DNA from: Cryptomeria japonica
Taxonomy: Eukaryota; Streptophyta; Pinopsida; Cupressales; Cupressaceae
Direction of reading: 5' to 3'
DNA length: 64,000 nt
Assembly: GCF_030272615.1 (NCBI RefSeq)
Contig: NC_081415.1
Location: 417,725,757-417,789,756 of the forward strand
Numbering within the stretch: the stretch's first letter is position 1; every line of letters begins with the position of its first letter. The notes beneath the pieces are model-generated. The model worked only from the letters and a program-made list of their open reading frames with translations, made no database searches and was not told the origin of the DNA. This document shows positions 32,781 to 44,312 of the stretch, in pieces. A program made the translations under genes and the position numbers.

Positions 32781-34552
32781 ATGCTCTGGCCAGAGACTTA
32801 GACTCATCGGGACCATTCGGGTCCTGAGCCACTCACTAAGTACTACATTCTTCTAACAAGAATGCACCGAGGTCGTCGTCCTTAGGAGTAATAAGAAAAA
32901 TAACACAAGCTTGAATTCCGCCTCGGAATTTGGCTTAAAGCCTCGGGAAGTCAAGCGAATCCATACGGGATTCCTTCCGAGTATGCATTGAATTAAGTTT
33001 GATTATCTTATCTTTCAATTAGGATTCTTACTCAACCAAGCCTAGACCCCACCCACGAACGCCTGAGTACGAGGGACAACTCCGTCCCAAGACTGCCTAC
33101 ATACCCACTTCGGCGTGGGATCAAGGCGTAAAGTATGTAGTTCTATCTTCTAATCTATGGTTTGATGTAAACTGATTTTTTTTTGTGGGTACGCAACCCT
33201 TTCTAGGGTCAGTGTCCCAGACAGTTTCTCTGCGGTTGCTACCCACGAAGGTAGCACTTAAGCGAAGGCTCAAGATGGCCTATTGCTTGTGGCCTAAACA
33301 AAATAACTAGAACCTAATTCTTATCATGAGCGTCACCCAATTTCAATCACCAATATCCCTTCGAGGTGAATAAATAAATAAATAAATAAAGTAAATTTCA
33401 CGAGAGCTCTTAACTTGACCATCCCTAAGAGGGTTTACTATGGTTTATCTCAACGGATGTGGAATTCAATTGAAAGTTATCTTATTAAATTATCGATCCA
33501 AGAGGGATTACCCGCCCCTTGGATTTTTAACTTCCAAATGTCCCTTATTACTCCCCGATGATTTATAGGGACGATGCCACAGACGTCGTTAATGCAGCTT
33601 TATTAGGCGTTAAGTGCAGTAGTTCAACACGACGGCATTACCCGTAAGCGTGACCCAGAGGCACCGTATATACCGAACGCTGCTAGTTTTAGTTTTCCAA
33701 CTCCATTTGTTTAGTTTTCTAAACTAACATCATACTTGAATATAATTATGAAATGGATGTACATAATTTAAACCTTAAATACTATTTGAACAAAGAATAT
33801 CATTATTCTACAATTAATTGGATTAATACATGTATTGGCATGGTAATGATAATTGCGAACTTACGAGTAATTGCATGAAAAATACGAATTAATCATAATG
33901 CAATGCAAAAGTAACGTCATTTATATTCAAAATGCAGAAATGTTTTCTCTATCGCAAGACTTAATTAGTTATAAGGTTACAAATTTCTCATGAGTGACCA
34001 AATTGAATAATAATGAGACTTTACTTATCTCCAAAAATTATGGGTCAAATAATCCATTCATTTCTCTAAGGAATTGAGATAATACATTGAATTCAACTCT
34101 TGTTAATTTTAAGGAAATTAAATTTAACTAAACAAATGTACATGAAAAAGAAATTAATTTAATTTTAATTTAAAACGATACACAAAAATACTTAAATGTT
34201 AAATCGAATGTTAAAACTTCCATCGAAAATTCCTACGGCAATCTCGTTTTATTAATATATATGTAAAACCAGGGGGTGGGGACCACGGGTCCCGTCACTC
34301 CCTGCGGTCCTGCATATGCAGGCCCGTAGGGGTTGGCGGGGCCACGTGGTCCCCTCCACTCCCCTGCGGCCACTTGTAGTGACCGCAGGGTAGTGGGGGG
34401 TACCACTAACCCTGCCGGTTTTCGGTAACGCCGCTCCGCGTACACGCGGTTATTTTCGGGTCTGTGCGTACGTGCGGATATTTTTGGGGTCTGTGCCGAA
34501 TGCAGTGATTGATAATGCAACATTGATATTTGTAAATTGACATTAGGATTAT

Positions 34553-34566
34553 AAATATATATATAT

Positions 34567-34626
<60 letters not shown>
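34553..34626. repeat. AT dinucleotide microsatellite in the LTR
   Basis: TA repeats broken by two AAA interruptions. The matching tract in the other LTR (42903-42948) is shorter and uninterrupted, so this is the most diverged point of the LTR pair. Confidence 0.85.
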
Positions 34627-35986
34627 GGTTTCAAATTCTTTACAAAGGATAATTTTTATTTAAGAAGGTAAGAACAGGTAAAATAACTGAGCATTTCTTG
34701 GTTTGTCTCCTTACAGAAACCAGACTTTTAATGTATATATATATATTTTTATCTGAATCACAGAGAGAGAGAGAAAGATTTATCCAGCCATTACAGGAAG
34801 GGAGTTGTTCTCAGACTTCTCAGGAAATTGGTTTGTTTCCAGGGTTATTCTCAGAGTCCAGGAGGATTTATTCGACTGGTAATTTCAGTGAGCTCTTTGT
34901 TCAATCCACAGAGAGTTTCAAAAAGAAAATAATAATAAGAATACTCCTTAAATGAGATTTGGATAACAATAACCAGAGAGATGAAAGATGGTTCTTCTTA
35001 GCAAGAATCAAAAAGAATAAGAGGAACAATTTAAATCTGGATCTAGATTTAATATTACATTATTATTTTTTTTTTAAAAACAGTGAATCTAATTCTTTGT
35101 CAAGCAAATTTAATCTACTTCCTTATCAAGAATCTGAAACTAATAATCAACAATTTGTTCTATTCTACTCCAAAATTTAAAACTAAATTTTATCAAAGTT
35201 TGAAACAATGAATCAACAAATTTATTTTTCTTTCTATCAAACATTTTAATCTACTCCAAATCTGAACTAAATTTTATCAAAATCTGAATAATGAATCAAC
35301 AATTTATTTTCCAAAATCAAGAATCCAAACAATGAATAAACAATTTAAAACATTTTAATCTAATTCTTATCAAAGTCTGAAACTAATTTCACGAATGAAT
35401 TTCTTTTCCATAAAATAATCTAATCTAATCTACAACAAGAACAAGATGCACAAACTAAGCTTGAAGGAACCTGGATGCTTGCAAAAATGGTGTAGAGTCT
35501 TCCTTGATCCTCCAAATTGAAGAGAAATCCTCCCAACAAAACCTTGGCTGCAAATGAAAAATGGACTACAAAGGAGAAATTGCAGAATTTTCTTATGGAA
35601 TAGCTAGCTTTTCTTTTGAAACTTGTACCTATTTTATAAAGCAAATTTCAAATTCCCACTACCTAATTTTAAATTAAAAAAAAAAAATGAGATTCTCTCC
35701 CAATTTGGCCTCCATGCAAATTAATTGGGCTTAGTGGGAGGAGTTACATGCAAGGAGGTGGAGAAGCCTCTAGAAGCTTCTTATTCCTCCTACAACATGT
35801 GCCTTAATGTGAGGGAAATTAAGTAACTAATTTAAAATATATATGCATTTTCCATGTGTGTGGGGTTTATTATTATTATTATTTTTTTTTATTCCCTTAC
35901 AATATTCATTCAATAATTCATCCAAAGAATATAAGTAGAGTTTTGTAATTTAAAACAAAAAAGGGTGATAAAGGAGGGTTGTGACA

Positions 35987-35999
35987 TCCTCCCCCCCTT
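35987..35999 (-). other. Polypurine tract of the chromovirus
   Basis: Minus-strand AAGGGGGGGAGGA directly before the 3' LTR start TGTCACA. It primes plus-strand DNA synthesis in this class of element. Confidence 0.85.
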
Positions 36000-36004
36000 A
36001 ATCT

Positions 36005-36023
36005 GTGCATCGTCCCGATGCAC
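36005..36023. other. Perfect hairpin beside the polypurine tract
   Basis: GTGCATCG, loop TCC, CGATGCAC: an 8-bp perfect stem with a 3-base loop, 5 bp internal to the polypurine tract and between the gag-pol stop and the 3' LTR. Confidence 0.7.
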
Positions 36024-36059
36024 TTATTAAATGCATTCAAAAGAGTTTATAGTTCATGT

Positions 36060-39000
36060 TCAAAATAAAAAGGGAAATAGCTGCTGCATCTCCTTAGTAT
36101 CCTCCCAGGTGGCATTCTTCTCGTCGTACTGGTCCCATTGCACTTTGCACTGATCAACCTCTCTGTTGCGCAACTGGCACTGGCGCCTCTCCAAGATTCT
36201 GAATGGCTCTATCATTATTCCCCCCATTTCTTGGACCTGCAAGGCATCCCAATTCAAAATGTGTTTCTCATCAGGTACATATTTCTTAAGAAGAGATACA
36301 TGGAAGACATCATGGATTCGGCTCAATTGGGGAGGCAAGGCCAACCGATAAGCAACTGGATTAATTCTTCCCAATATTTCAAAGGGTCCGACATAACGAG
36401 GTGCAAGCTTAGTCTTTTTCCCAAATCTTATGGAACTCTTGTGTGGCCTAACCCTTCGGAAGACTTTCTCTCCTACTTCAAACTCCCTTGGTGTTCTGTT
36501 TTTATCTGCATAACTCTTCTGCCTATCCGAGGCTTCCTTCAACCTTTGCCTAATTTCCTTAGTTTTCCTTTCCATTTCTCTCAACATATCTGGCCCAATA
36601 ATCACTCTATCTTCAAGACTATCCCAACTCAAAGGTGTTCGACATGGTCTACCATACAAAGCTTCAAAAGGTGCCATTCCCAAAGATGTTTGATATGTAT
36701 TATTGTAGGCAAACTCTACCAAAGGTAGGTACTCTTCCCATTTTCTCTGTTGGTCCATGCAGTACATACGAAGCAGGTCTTCCATAATCTGATTTGTCCT
36801 TTCTGTCTGACCGTCGGTTTCAGGGTGGTATGCGGTGCTAAAATTTAGTTGAGTCCCTAGAGCTGATTGAAGAGTGGTCCAAAACCTGGAAGTGAATCTT
36901 GCATCTCTGTCTGATATGATTTTCTCTGGTACTCCGTGCAACCTAACTATCTCCTTAATGAAACGTCTAGCCAAGGTGGGTGCATCATCTGTCAGATTTC
37001 CTGGTATAAAGTGTGCCACCTTAGTGAGCTTGTCAATTACCACCATTATTGCATCATGCCTAGAAGGTGACATGGGTAGCCCTTGTACAAAATCCATACT
37101 AATAACTTGCCACTTATGTTGGGGTACATCGTGCGATTGTAACAATCCAGCTGGGTGCCTATGTTCTGCCTTTACTCTTTGACACTCCAAACATTTGGCT
37201 ACATACTTGACAATATCGTTCTTCAACCCTTGCCAAAAGTATAACTTCTTTAGATCTGCATAAAGTTTGTTAACTCCTGGGTGGCCTAAATAAGGGGCAT
37301 TGTGAGCCTCCGATAAAACTACTTCCCTTAAATTCCCTGAATTAGGAACATAGATTCTGTTATTGTATCTGAGTAGCCCATCTTCATCAAATGTGTACCC
37401 TTCAACCTTAGGGTCGGTCGGGTTGTGTCTTATAGTTAATTTGACTTGCTCATACCATGGGTCATGTCCTTGTTCATCCATTACTTGCTTTTTGAAAGAG
37501 GTTTTGAAGGTTGCTATAGTCATCAAGTGTCTTCTCCTACTTAAGGCATCTGCCACCCTATTTTCTTTCCCCTTAATATATTCGATCTCAAAGTCATATT
37601 CACTTAAGAACTCTAGCCACCTTCTTTGTCTGGCATTTAAGTGAGGTTGGGTAAAGATGTATTTTAGCCCTTGGTTGTCCGACTTAAGCTCAAAGGGCTT
37701 CCCTAGTAAGAAATGTCTCCACTTTTGCAGGGCATGCACAATTGCTGCCAACTCTAAGTCGTGGGGTGCATAATTGACTTCATGAGTCTTTAGCTTCCTA
37801 GATTCATAAGCCACTACCCCTTCATCTTGGACAAGTACCCCTCCTAACCCTTCAGTAGAAGCATCTGTTACAACTGTGAAGTGTCCATTTGGGTCTGGTA
37901 CCTTTAGAATGGGTGCTGAAGTTAGTTTTCCCTTCAAGATTTGAAATGCCTTATCACTTTGCTCGGTCCATACAAACCTTTTGCCCTTCCGTTGCAACGA
38001 GGTGATGGGATTTGCTATCTTAGAGAATCCTTCCACAAACCTCCTATAGTAACCTGCTAGCCCCATAAAGCTTCTTACCTCTGAAACATTCTTAGGGATT
38101 GGCCATTCTACTATCGCCTTTATTTTATCTGGGTCGACTGCTATTCCTTCCTTTGATATTATATGCCCAAGATAGTGAATCTTTTCCTCAAAGAAGGCGC
38201 ATTTGGACAATTTTCCATATAACTTATGTTCTCTCAATCTTTGCAAAACAATCTGTAGGTGCGCTAAATGTTCCTCTTCATTTCTAGAATAAATCAAAAT
38301 GTCATCCAAGAATACCAAAACAAACTTATCCAAGTAGTCATGGAATACACTATTCATCAGGTTCATGAATGCAGCTGGGGCATTAGTTACTCCAAAAGGA
38401 ACTACTGTGAATTCATAGTGTCCATATCTCGTCCTGAAAGTTGTCTTTGGAATGTCTTCTTCCTTAATTCTGAGTTGATGGTACCCTAACCGAAGATCTA
38501 TCTTGGAGAAAACTGCCGCTCCTTTCATTTGGTCAAAAAGGTCCTCTATGCGAGGTAAGGGATACCTATTCTTTATGGTAACTTTGTTCAACATCCTATA
38601 GTCGATGCATAGCCTTAAGGTTCCATCCTTCTTCTTAACAAATAAAACTGGCGCTCCCCATGGTGATACACTTGGCCTTATTAATCCCTTAGCTAAGAGT
38701 TCCTCTAATTGCATTTTGAGCTCTTGTAATTCGGTTGTGTTCATCCGGTAAGGTGCCTTCGATACTGGTTCAGCTCCTGGGAGTACTTCGATAGAAAAGT
38801 CAAACTTTCTCTTAGGGGGTAAACCGGGTAGTTCTTCTGGAAAAACATCCCTAAACTCTTTTAAGAAAGGGGTATTTTCAAATGTTGGTGTATTTTCCTC
38901 CTTCCCTTCATCAATTTCGACCATAAAGATTTGTCCTCCTCTTCTCCTTTCCTTCTTTAATTGCATTGCTGAGATAGTTTCTACATTAATGGGTTTAAAC

Positions 39001-40721
39001 TTTCCTTGGATTTTGACCCTTTTCCCCCCATCATCCAAACATTCAACAATTTTGCTATAACAATCTACATTAGCTTGATGGTCTGCTAACCAACTCATTC
39101 CCATAATTACATCATATAATCCTAAGGGTGCCACATAGAGATCTACCCTTGTTTCGAACTCAGGGAATTGTACCTTTGCCCTTGGTAAACACTTAGTTAC
39201 TTCTCTAGTTGCCTTATCCCCATATTGAACCGTCCATGATGACTCCATTTGATTAACTTTAAATGCATATTTGTTCACTAATTCAGGTGAGATGAAACAT
39301 TCAGATGATCCAGTCTCAATTAGAATTGATATTGGTTGTTCAAATAGTGTACCTGTAGTTTCCACGGGAACATTCTGGTATCTTCTTCTTTGGTTCCTAA
39401 CTGCTGCATGAATCCTCTGTTGGGGCCCTTGTTGGGGTTGATTGGCTCTAATTTGTCCTTGCATCCTGGGGCAGTCTCTAGCAAAATGATTTTCCCCGCA
39501 CATAAAGCATCCGCCTGGAGGACCTCTCCTACCTTGATTTCTAGGGGGATCATTCCTTGTTTCATTTCCCCTGGGTGGATAAGTTATCCTGTTCTGCTGG
39601 TCATTCCTGTTATAGTTGCCTCTGTTATCATTGCCCCTGTTATTATTGCCCCTGTTATCATTGCCCCTATTATTGTTGCCCCTGTTATTATCATTTCCAT
39701 TCCTCTGATATTGATTAGGCGGTGGTCTCCTTTCGGAAGAGTTATTCCTTTGACCCTTGTTGAAATTAGTGTTTCCATTGAATTCTTGCTTCCTTTTAAA
39801 TGAGTGGTTCCCATTATAGTTTCGTCCTGCTAGTGTTTGAATCTTCCTCTCTTGCCTTAGAGACTTTTCAAGAACTTCATTCATGTTTCTGGGTCCATGC
39901 ATATCAACCTCTGCCCCTATGTTGGTATTCAACCCCAAAATGAACTTCCTTGCTTGGCCTTCTTCATCCCTTTGGTACATAGGCACATACTTAAGCAACT
40001 TGGCGAATTTATCCCAATATTGTTGAACGGATAGGGACCCTTGACGTAGGTTATGGAATTCTGTCACTTTCTCATCAAAGAACAATTGAGGAAGCCACCT
40101 ATCTCGAAAATGGTGAACAAATTGATCCCATGTGATTGTATCCCTGTTATACCCATTTTGTTCCTTGGTGTTGGTCCACCAACTAGCCGCCTCCCCTGTG
40201 AGTTGATAGGAGCCCCATAAAGCCTTAGTTGTTTCGCTGAAATCTCTTAGCTCAAAATATTTCTCCATTTCATTTAGCCAATTCTCAGCCCCTTCACCAA
40301 TCTGCCTCCCATCGAACTTAGGAGGGGTGATTTTCTTCAAATCCTTGGACAGTTCTAATATGTTATTTTCCTTTCCATTACCCATCACATTTCCTTGATT
40401 GCTACCAGGGTTTCCATTCTCGGTACCACTTCTATTCTCATAGTCATTCTGCCTTTCCCTAAGGTCCTGCAGTGATTGTTCCAGGAAGTTGATTTTATCT
40501 CTTTGTTCGGTTAGAAGGTCGATTATAGCTTGGACCCCATCTCCATTATTACCTAGGTTGTGTCGATCCTCTTCATGATCTTCCTCATGGTTTCCTTTAT
40601 GGTTTTCCTCATGGTTTTCCTCATGGTTTTCCTCATGGTTTTCCTCCCTTTGGCTCCTAGTACGTCTTCCATTACCCCTTCCTCTTCCTCTTCCTCTTCC
40701 TCTTCCTCTTCCTCTTGCCAT
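36060..40721 (-). CDS. gag-pol: Ty3/gypsy gag-pol polyprotein, intact
   Basis: A single 1,553-residue frame. The N-terminus has an Arg-Gly repeat (3-17) and His-Glu-Glu-Asn repeats (28-52). The capsid spans about 130-300 and the zinc knuckle 405-417 ([14 protein letters not shown]-x2-C-x3-H-x4-C). The protease motif at 467-472 is LIETGS, with Glu469 where Asp is expected. Reverse transcriptase (about 660-860) has Asp742 and the FLDD box (804-807). RNase H has Asp953, Glu990, Asp1015 and Asp1058. Integrase has the His1140/His1147/Cys1177/Cys1180 zinc site and Asp1210, Asp1271, Glu1307 with a D-35-E spacing. A chromodomain-like end (about 1510-1553) would target insertion to chromatin. The start is the only Met before the repeats, 137 bp from the primer site. 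No stop or frameshift. Cleavage by the element's own protease is doubtful. Confidence 0.93.
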   Translation of the reverse strand: MARGRGRGRGRGRGRGNGRRTRSQREENHEENHEENHEENHKGNHEEDHEEDRHNLGNNGDGVQAIIDLLTEQRDKINFLEQSLQDLRERQNDYENRSGTENGNPGSNQGNVMGNGKENNILELSKDLKKITPPKFDGRQIGEGAENWLNEMEKYFELRDFSETTKALWGSYQLTGEAASWWTNTKEQNGYNRDTITWDQFVHHFRDRWLPQLFFDEKVTEFHNLRQGSLSVQQYWDKFAKLLKYVPMYQRDEEGQARKFILGLNTNIGAEVDMHGPRNMNEVLEKSLRQERKIQTLAGRNYNGNHSFKRKQEFNGNTNFNKGQRNNSSERRPPPNQYQRNGNDNNRGNNNRGNDNRGNNNRGNDNRGNYNRNDQQNRITYPPRGNETRNDPPRNQGRRGPPGGCFMCGENHFARDCPRMQGQIRANQPQQGPQQRIHAAVRNQRRRYQNVPVETTGTLFEQPISILIETGSSECFISPELVNKYAFKVNQMESSWTVQYGDKATREVTKCLPRAKVQFPEFETRVDLYVAPLGLYDVIMGMSWLADHQANVDCYSKIVECLDDGGKRVKIQGKFKPINVETISAMQLKKERRRGGQIFMVEIDEGKEENTPTFENTPFLKEFRDVFPEELPGLPPKRKFDFSIEVLPGAEPVSKAPYRMNTTELQELKMQLEELLAKGLIRPSVSPWGAPVLFVKKKDGTLRLCIDYRMLNKVTIKNRYPLPRIEDLFDQMKGAAVFSKIDLRLGYHQLRIKEEDIPKTTFRTRYGHYEFTVVPFGVTNAPAAFMNLMNSVFHDYLDKFVLVFLDDILIYSRNEEEHLAHLQIVLQRLREHKLYGKLSKCAFFEEKIHYLGHIISKEGIAVDPDKIKAIVEWPIPKNVSEVRSFMGLAGYYRRFVEGFSKIANPITSLQRKGKRFVWTEQSDKAFQILKGKLTSAPILKVPDPNGHFTVVTDASTEGLGGVLVQDEGVVAYESRKLKTHEVNYAPHDLELAAIVHALQKWRHFLLGKPFELKSDNQGLKYIFTQPHLNARQRRWLEFLSEYDFEIEYIKGKENRVADALSRRRHLMTIATFKTSFKKQVMDEQGHDPWYEQVKLTIRHNPTDPKVEGYTFDEDGLLRYNNRIYVPNSGNLREVVLSEAHNAPYLGHPGVNKLYADLKKLYFWQGLKNDIVKYVAKCLECQRVKAEHRHPAGLLQSHDVPQHKWQVISMDFVQGLPMSPSRHDAIMVVIDKLTKVAHFIPGNLTDDAPTLARRFIKEIVRLHGVPEKIISDRDARFTSRFWTTLQSALGTQLNFSTAYHPETDGQTERTNQIMEDLLRMYCMDQQRKWEEYLPLVEFAYNNTYQTSLGMAPFEALYGRPCRTPLSWDSLEDRVIIGPDMLREMERKTKEIRQRLKEASDRQKSYADKNRTPREFEVGEKVFRRVRPHKSSIRFGKKTKLAPRYVGPFEILGRINPVAYRLALPPQLSRIHDVFHVSLLKKYVPDEKHILNWDALQVQEMGGIMIEPFRILERRQCQLRNREVDQCKVQWDQYDEKNATWEDTKEMQQLFPFLF

Positions 40722-40858
40722 TCTAGGTTTTACCTGAAAGTTAAATTATGTAGTTAGTTTCTCCTTTTTTGTAGAATAAAATTTAATTTCCTATTATTGT
40801 AAAACATTCCCTTAGCTGAATAAATTGAAGTGAGCACAAGGCCTAGATTTGAACCTTT

Positions 40859-40870
40859 GCTCTGATACCA
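40859..40870 (-). other. Primer binding site of the chromovirus, initiator Met tRNA
   Basis: Minus-strand TGGTATCAGAGC, a 12-base complement of the plant initiator tRNA-Met 3' end, two bases (TG) after the 5' LTR end. Confidence 0.9.
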
Positions 40871-40872
40871 CA

Positions 40873-42899
40873 TGTAATAACCCACCAAAATTAACCCAAC
40901 AAAATTGAGTATGTTTTTTTTTTTTTTCTTTTTTCTTTTCTTTTATTATGTTTTATTCAATTGCATACTCTGGGCATCCATCCAAATAGGATTGGGCAAT
41001 CATCCATTCGGGATGAGCTTCTAACCATACGGGTTAGGCAATTGTCCATACGGGACGTAAATTCCATCTATCCAATACGGGATAGGCATCTACCCATACG
41101 GGGTAGGCATCTATCCAAACGGGATAGGAGATGCTCTGGCCAGAGACTTAGACTCATCGGGACCATTCGGGTCCTGAGCCACTCACTAAGTACTACATTC
41201 TTCTAACAAGAATGCACCGAGGTCGTCGTCCTTAGGAGTAATAAGAAAAATAACACAAGCTTGAATTCCGCCTCGGAATTTGGCTTAAAGCCTCGGGAAG
41301 TCAAGCGAATCCATACGGGATTCCTTCCGAGTATGCATTGAATTAAGTTTGATTATCTTATCTTTCAATTAGGATTCTTACTCAACCAAGCCTAGACCCC
41401 ACCCACGAACGCCTGAGTACGAGGGACAACTCCGTCCCAAGACTGCCTACATACCCACTTCGGCGTGGGATCAAGGCGTAAAGTATGTAGTTCTATCTTC
41501 TAATCTATGGTTTGATGTAAACTGATTTTTTTTTGTGGGTACGCAACCCTTTCTAGGGTCAGTGTCCCAGACAATTTCTCTGCGGTTGCTACCCACGAAG
41601 GTAGCACTTAAGCGAAGGCTCAAGATGGCCTATTGCTTGTGGCCTAAACAAAATAACTAGAACCTAATTCTTATCATGAGCGTCACCCAATTTCAATCAC
41701 CAATATCCCTTCGAGGTGAATAAATAAATAAATAAATAAAGTAAATTTCACGAGAGCTCTTAACTTGACCATCCCTAAGAGGGTTTACTATGGTTTATCT
41801 CAACGGATGTGGAATTCAATTGAAAGTTATCTTATTAAATTATCGATCCAAGAGGGATTACCCGCCCCTTGGATTTTTAACTTCCAAATGTCCCTTATTA
41901 CTCCCCGACGATTTATAGGGACGATGCCACAGACGTCGTTAATGCAGCTTTATTAGGCGTTAAGTGCAGTAGTTCAACACGACGGCATTACCCGTAAGCG
42001 TGACCCAGAGGCACCGTATATACCGAACGCTGCTAGTTTTAGTTTTCCAACTCCATTTGTTTAGTTTTCTAAACTAACATCATACTTGAATATAATTATG
42101 AAATGGATGTACATAATTTAAACCTTAAATACTATTTGAACAAAGAATATCATTATTCTACAATTAATTGGATTAATACATGTATTGGCATGGTAATGAT
42201 AATTGCGAACTTACGAGTAATTGCATGAAAAATACGAATTAATCATAATGCAATGCAAAAGTAACGTCATTTATATTCAAAATGCAGAAATGTTTTCTCT
42301 ATCGCAAGACTTAATTAGTTATAAGGTTACAAATTTCTCATGAGTGACCAAATTGAATAATAATGAGACTTTACTTATCTCCAAAAATTATGGGTCAAAT
42401 AATCCATTCATTTCTCTAAGGAATTGAGATAATACATTGAATTCAACTCTTGTTAATTTTAAGGAAATTAAATTTAACTAAACAAATGTACATGAAAAAG
42501 AAATTAATTTAATTTTAATTTAAAACGATACACAAAAATACTTAAATGTTAAATCGAATGTTAAAACTTCCATCGAAAATTCCTACGGCAATCTCGTTTT
42601 ATTAATATATATGTAAAACCAGGGGGTGGGGACCACGGGTCCCGTCACTCCCTGCGGTCCTGCATATGCAGGCCCGTAGGGGTTGGCGGGGCCACGTGGT
42701 CCCCTCCACTCCCCTGCGGCCACTTGTAGTGACCGCAGGGTAGTGGGGGGTACCACTAACCCTGCCGGTTTTCGGTAACGCCGCTCCACGTACACGCGGT
42801 TATTTTCGGGTCTGTGCGTACGTGCGGATATTTTTGGGGTCTGTGCCGAATGCAGTGATTGATAATGCAACATTGATATTTGTAAATTGACATTAGGAT

Positions 42900-42950
<51 letters not shown>

Positions 42951-44307
42951 TTTCAAATTCTTTACAAAGGATAATTTTTATTTAAGAAGGTAAGAACAGG
43001 TAAAATAACTGAGCATTTCTTGGTTTGTCTCCTTACAGAAACCAGACTTTTAATGTATATATATATATTTTTATCTGAATCACAGAGAGAAAGAGAAAGA
43101 TTTATCCAGCCATTACAGGAAGGGAGTTGTTCTCAGACTTCTCAGGAAATTGGTTTGTTTCCAGGGTTATTCTCAGAGTCCAGGAGGATTTATTCGACTG
43201 GTAATTTCAGTGAGCTCTTTGTTCAATCCACAGAGAGTTTCAAAAAGAAAATAATAATAAGAATACTCCTTAAATGAGATTTGGATAACAATAACCAGAG
43301 AGATGAAAGATGGTTCTTCTTAGCAAGAATCAAAAAGAATAAGAGGAACAATTTAAATCTGGATCTAGATTTAATATTACATTATTATTTTTTTTTTAAA
43401 AACAGTGAATCTAATTCTTTGTCAAGCAAATTTAATCTACTTCCTTATCAAGAATCTGAAACTAATAATCAACAATTTGTTCTATTCTACTCCAAAATTT
43501 AAAACTAAATTTTATCAAAGTTTGAAACAATGAATCAACAAATTTATTTTTCTTTCTATCAAACATTTTAATCTACTCCAAATCTGAACTAAATTTTATC
43601 AAAATCTGAATAATGAATCAACAATTTATTTTCCAAAATCAAGAATCCAAACAATGAATAAACAATTTAAAACATTTTAATCTAATTCTTATCAAAGTCT
43701 GAAACTAATTTCACGAATGAATTTCTTTTCCATAAAATAATCTAATCTAATCTACAACAAGAACAAGATGCACAAACTAAGCTTGAAGGAACCTGGATGC
43801 TTGCAAAAATGGTGTAGAGTCTTCCTTGATCCTCCAAATTGAAGAGAAATCCTCCCAACAAAACCTTGGCTGCAAATGAAAAATGGACTACAAAGGAGAA
43901 ATTGCAGAATTTTCTTATGGAATAGCTAGCTTTTCTTTTGAAACTTGTACCTATTTTATAAAGCAAATTTCAAATTCCCACTACCTAATTTTAAATTAAA
44001 AAAAAAAATGAGATTCTCTCCCAATTTGGCCTCCATGCAAATTAATTGGGCTTAGTGGGAGGAGTTACATGCAAGGAGGTGGAGAAGCCTCTAGAAGCTT
44101 CTTATTCCTCCTACAACATGTGCCTTAATGTGAGGGAAATTAAGTAACTAATTTAAAATATATATGCATTTTCCATGTGTGTGGGGTTTATTATTATTAT
44201 TATTATTTTTTATTCCCTTACAATATTCATTCAATAATTCATCCAAAGAATATAAGTAGAGTTTTGTAATTTAAAACAAAAAAGGGTGATAAAGGAGGGT
44301 TGTGACA
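40873..44307 (-). repeat. 5' LTR of the chromovirus
   Basis: Nearly identical to 32524-35986. Substitutions I can see include CAATTTCTC for CAGTTTCTC, GACGATTT for GATGATTT and TCCACG for TCCGCG; the rest are length changes in T, A, TA and ATT runs. It should carry the promoter for gag-pol. On the minus strand the long TA tract lies upstream of the GC-rich block, but I cannot place the TATA box. Confidence 0.95.
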
Positions 44308-44312
44308 ATTTA
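44308..44312. other. Target site duplication ATTTA, right copy
   Basis: Identical to 32519-32523. After it the plant-mobile-domain frame resumes. Confidence 0.9.

Larger units (their letters stand above)
32524..35986 (-). repeat. 3' LTR of the chromovirus
   Basis: Plus-strand ends TGTAATAACCCACC and GGGTTGTGACA, so it starts TGTCACAACCC in element orientation. It contains a degenerate tandem repeat (32626-32780), a GC-rich block rich in dyads (34265-34445), an AT dinucleotide run (34553-34626) and a long AT-rich part. Small frames such as those at 32611-32856 and 34233-34634 arise from the simple repeats and are not genes. Confidence 0.95.
32524..44307 (-). mobile_element. Complete Ty3/gypsy chromovirus, 11.8 kb
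   Basis: All landmarks are present: target duplication ATTTA, LTRs of 3,463 and 3,435 bp, initiator-Met primer site, one gag-pol ORF and a polypurine tract. The element reads on the minus strand, so 40873-44307 is the 5' LTR. By eye the LTRs differ by only about five substitutions plus length changes in simple repeats, about 0.1-0.2%, so insertion was recent. Long LTRs and a C-terminal chromodomain suggest the Tekay/Del clade, but I cannot exclude a neighbouring chromovirus clade. It interrupts a plant-mobile-domain pseudogene. The ORF is open, though its protease triad is altered. Confidence 0.95.

Noticed and set aside
32611-32856. 81-residue plus-strand frame repeated identically at 40961-41206
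   Set aside because: It lies in the LTR and is a translation of the degenerate CATACGGG repeat; identity follows from the LTR pair, not from coding constraint.
34233-34634. Frame starting with a Tyr-Ile repeat, and the like at 42756-42956
   Set aside because: It is the TA microsatellite read as codons, running into a GC-rich LTR block.
36138-36728. 196-residue plus-strand frame, plus others at 36874-37182 and 39390-39803
   Set aside because: All lie antisense to the intact gag-pol and follow its codon structure.
40859-40870. Possible tRNA gene from the match to initiator tRNA-Met
   Set aside because: Only 12 bases match, in the antisense sense, next to an LTR; this is a primer binding site.
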